From positions 5,505 to 29,329 of the forward strand of contig NW_003110012.1 in assembly GCF_000003605.2 (NCBI RefSeq): a stretch of DNA of 23,825 nucleotides, given 5' to 3'. Source of the stretch: Saccoglossus kowalevskii (lineage: Eukaryota > Hemichordata > Enteropneusta > Harrimaniidae). Below are positions 21,108-23,825 of the stretch, piece by piece. Position 1 is the first letter of the stretch; each line of letters starts with the position of its first letter. The notes below the pieces were generated by a model. The model saw only the letters and a list, made by a program, of their open reading frames with translations. It did no database searches and was not told the DNA's origin. The position numbers and the translations under genes are program-made.

Positions 21108-23699
21108 CTATATTGAAAAACAGGTAAAATAAATTATTGTAATGCTAAGTGAGAATGTCAAACCTCATTGACGGTGCTGAACGTTACCTTGCATAAAACG
21201 TAAATTACAATTTATCACAGTGTGATGATGCATTGTGGAATATTGAAAAAAAGGCCCGAAGCATGCGCACTGCGTACACACTATGCTAATAACTTTAACG
21301 AGGTTATGACGTAGACATATCTCATGAATATTATTATAAAGTGCAATTATCAATAGAAAGCATGTATTATAAAATGCTGGAACCACTGTTATTCGGTCTT
21401 GACGTGCACTCTGTCTATTGGGGTTATTATTTCTATCATACTAAACTGGTCAAAAATTTATAAAGTGTCTCCGCGTTTTACTGTTCGCCGGTGTGAGCGT
21501 TGGCAGCCTAACTATAGGTTTCGATTGTATACAGTGCTACTGGTGGCTGTTCCCGGATCCACGAGTCAAGATTTACTGCAGAGACAGATTCTTAAGCAAA
21601 GATCTCCCAGGGTTGTCACTCAAGGTTGCTCAAGAAATATTATACCATCCAAAGATACTGTCTACAATCAGACTGTCAAGATGTTAGCTACTGGAGTTCC
21701 TACTTATTGCAATAATAAGATAACTTGCCAATGTGACCTTCATGACAGTGAAGTAACGCTACTGGCTACTGAGAAGATCTGCTCTCATTATGATTGCTAC
21801 TAGGTTCACATGCAAATAACAGAATATACGTTTTGAGAAAGTTACCATCAATGTTATTTATTTAAATGCCAATCGACATTACGTTTGTCAGATAGTATGA
21901 ATTGGTTGCACAGGTACATAACGAACACATTTCTCGTATGATAAAATGATGCTGATACTGAAGATTATGTCAATGATGGACTGTGCCATTTTTATAGATT
22001 TATTTTCATATTTAAAGTTTCAGTTTGTCAATATAGATAAATTGTCAATGTGTCCATTGATAAAGTGCAGTGCTCGTCGTATAACGCGTGTTTGATTTTC
22101 AAAAAGTGTATATAGTCTATCAAAGCCAGGCAATAGTCATTAACCGCGCATTAATGAAGCAGACATCCTTGTCTAATTTTAGCCAATTAGCCGTTTCTCA
22201 TCTAACTACAGATTGAGAGAAAAAAAGTGTTTACAATTCTCCGTGATCAGCAAGTCCAAGATTGTTGCTGTGTTATCATATCAAATCTACGAGCTAACTA
22301 TGCTCTACATTTAAAAAAATGTTGGATATTAAATTTAGTATATTTTCTATATTGTTAATTATTATGTTTAAAAAACCAATTTACTTGTAAATAAACATTA
22401 ACGAATCCCATAGCATGTTCATCTCGGGATTTAAATTTAATTATACAACCTACTGATATAAGCACAGTGCTCGTCATCAGTGTGCAGTGTTTTATAGAGT
22501 GGAAGTTGTCCGGGGAAGTCGTCATGTTTACGGTTTAATGTCCATGGAGAGTTAATTGTATAATGTTAGTGAATGTACAGCTATTTGAATGTTTCTCAAT
22601 ACATACCCTAGTAATTGTTTTTTCTTGTTCTGCTGCTTGTTCGAACCATTTGATACAGGTTCTGGTACTAAGTTGTGTATGTGCCCCATCCATATAGTAT
22701 GTAACATTTTCACGTTTTATGATCTGTGAACGTGCAGGCCAGAGAGAGTTTCGTAGTCCTGAATTATTTAATGATAACAAGTTATTAAATACCATGTTGG
22801 AGAATCCATTCACGACATATTTTAACATGTTAGGTCCTTGTACATCCATAACGAAATGCTGTTCTGCTGAAGAGAGGTCTTCTCTGGTAATAAATACCGA
22901 GCATGATCATCATGACCAAATATTTGGATTGGGGAATAGGTAAAGTAAAAGTGCACCATTGGATTGATTAGTTATGTAATGTAATCAATGAGATTAAGTC
23001 GACTGTATATTAAAATATTGCAATTTTTACCAATTTTAAACGTGTCTGATAACTTGAGTGATGGGGCTGTTAAGGTATCCACGATGTCGGTGTGAACTAT
23101 TTCGAAATCTGTTTTCTTGCCAAGGATATCTAGGAAACACAGTGGAGATAACATTGTGCATAAGAATTAGAAGAAAGACGTGTATATAATATCATGCCTT
23201 TAGTTTAATTAATGCATGTCATATTTCATAACTACTGCCCTCTGTGATGAAGTTGCCAGTTCTTACATTATCATAACAATCTACTGACAAATACTGCATA
23301 TTTGTAAAATCTAAATTATTAAGGTCTATAATAATAATGACTATAAATAATTGTACTTATTCTCAGGAATATTAACAATTATAATTTTGAATAACGTCTT
23401 AATGGCATTATTCATCATATAATCAACAGAACTGTGGTTAATTTTGTATATCGTTACATATTAATTACATAATTTGTTCTTTTAAATTGAAGTTGGAATA
23501 TACTATTTTTTAAATATGTAATTGTATCAGCACTAAGTTAACGAAAACACATACTTGCTTCATGCTCTTCGATCCATGTACGGCATAACTGTATTGCTAA
23601 TGATGCATTTCTGTGTTGATGCTCTCCTTGTATACCTAGCTCTATAGCTTGTTCTTGCCAATCGTAGTCACCCAACTCAGGTACGATTTGAAGTGGTGC
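20928..23699 (-). CDS. Folylpolyglutamate synthase, 3' part, with damaged last exon
   Basis: FPGS adds glutamates to folates using ATP, which retains them in cytosol and mitochondria. Seen: LGIQGEHQHRNASLAIQLC (the GEHQxxNA block of the Mur-ligase-like fold), SDTFKIGLRNSLWPARSQ spanning a phase-1 intron, and YYMDGAHTQLSTRTCIKWF (the DGAHT motif of the C-terminal domain). The first three exons splice cleanly. The next expected segment, which carries a FNxTGxRD-type motif and about 100 residues, was not found between 22606 and 21108. The final block (21107-20928) matches the family's C-terminal (I/V)LVTG-LxLVG motif but needs two frame changes. The 5' two thirds of the gene lie beyond the right edge of the window. 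It is either a gene with a decayed 3' end or an assembly or sequence error. Confidence 0.88.
21108..22606 (-). other. FPGS intron expected to hold a missing exon
   Basis: A GTATGT donor and a TATAG acceptor bound about 1.5 kb. I searched the minus strand by eye for the FNxTGxRD segment and found nothing. A TMEM177-like frame lies here on the opposite strand (21445-21687). The rest is AT-rich. Confidence 0.5.
21445..21687 (+). pseudogene. Fragment resembling the N-terminal part of TMEM177
   Basis: A plus-strand frame between stops at 21442-21444 and 21685-21687 reads GVSVGSLTIG, then a hydrophobic stretch, then LFPDPRVKIYCRD (LFPDP at 21547-21561) and LPGLSLKVAQEIL. Human TMEM177, a mitochondrial membrane protein linked to COX2 biogenesis, has a GLLVGS...LFPDP arrangement near its N-terminus with almost the same spacing. 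There is no ATG in this frame and no continuation of the protein was found. An overlapping frame (21399-21803, 134 codons, with an ATG) is longer but has no family signal. It could be one exon of a spliced gene, a decayed copy or chance. Confidence 0.35.
22607..22758 (-). CDS. FPGS exon (DGAHT motif)
   Basis: Acceptor AATAATTCAG ends at 22759. It reads LRNSLWPARSQIIKRENVTY, then YMDGAHTQLSTRTCIKWFEQ and AAEQEKTITR. Donor GTATGT begins at 22606, phase 0. Confidence 0.93.
23031..23129 (-). CDS. FPGS exon (linker)
   Basis: Acceptor GTGTTTCCTAG ends at 23130. It reads ILGKKTDFEIVHTDIVDTLT then APSLKLSDTFKI plus one base. Donor GTAAAA begins at 23030. Both phases match the neighbours. Confidence 0.88.
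23555..23699 (-). CDS. FPGS exon (GEHQ block)
   Basis: Acceptor CATACTGACAG, then APLQIVPELGDYDWQEQAIE and LGIQGEHQHRNASLAIQLCR, ending in TWIEEHEA plus one base. Donor GTATGT begins at 23554, phase 1. Confidence 0.9.
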
Positions 23700-23825
23700 C
23701 TGTCAGTATGAAACATCCATTAACATATTTTATTTGATGACGATAAGTATTAGTACTTGAACAATCACAAATTATTATTTGATAATAACATGACAGAATT
23801 ATGAAGAGCTTTAGGACATTTCAAA

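Noticed and set aside
21165-21386. 73-codon minus-strand frame next to the FPGS terminal exon, considered as the missing FPGS segment
   Set aside because: It has no FNxTGxRD-type motif or other FPGS similarity.
1-23825. tRNA genes, CRISPR arrays, operons, prophage or other prokaryotic systems
   Set aside because: No tRNA A/B-box pair was seen. The tandem arrays have no spacers, and the genes are spliced with long introns, so the window is eukaryotic.

Overview
This is an AT-rich animal nuclear window with spliced genes. Introns are GT-AG and run from about 270 bp to 3 kb, the intergenic space is long, and there are several tandem repeat arrays and a small inverted-repeat element. Nothing in it is prokaryotic. 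The genes and the repeat style suggest a marine invertebrate, quite possibly a mollusc, but the sequence alone does not fix the taxon. All recognisable genes lie on the minus strand, so they read from right to left.

Right end (about 20.9-23.7 kb): the 3' half of a folylpolyglutamate synthase gene (FPGS). Three clean coding exons (23699-23555, 23129-23031, 22758-22607) carry the conserved C-terminal ligase-domain motifs. A fourth block (21107-20928) matches the extreme C-terminus but needs two frame changes, and the roughly 100 residues expected before it are not found. The 3' end is therefore damaged or wrongly assembled. A short plus-strand reading frame resembling the N-terminus of TMEM177 lies in the intron before that block.

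Middle (8.26-16.81 kb): a complete ten-exon gene for a D-aspartate oxidase (DDO). All phases and splice sites join without a break to give 335 residues. It has a dinucleotide-binding glycine motif, the D-amino-acid oxidase family signature and a perfect C-terminal SKL peroxisomal signal. By manual alignment, two arginines that bind the acidic side chain in mammalian DDO are replaced, which makes the substrate range the most interesting protein-level question here. Its introns hold two degenerate tandem arrays and copies of a dispersed motif.

Left (2.9-7.27 kb): a two-exon gene for a eukaryotic integrase-core (DDE) protein with an N-terminal helix-turn-helix domain. It carries two frameshifts and is probably a decayed copy. 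The intron splits the codon of the presumed first catalytic Asp and contains a 1.5-kb minisatellite of about 58 copies of a 26-bp unit. That array produces a spurious 426-codon open frame. An ACAC-rich satellite abuts the 5' side of this gene.

Extreme left (1-697): a 33-bp minisatellite that reads as an 11-residue Thr/Asp-rich peptide repeat, with a frameshift and two stops in the middle. The 16.8-20.9 kb interval is intergenic and contains a 13-bp-TIR element with a TA target duplication. I see no undescribed defence or mobile system. The points worth a second look are the DDO substitutions, the broken FPGS 3' end, the integrase gene architecture and the repeat arrays.
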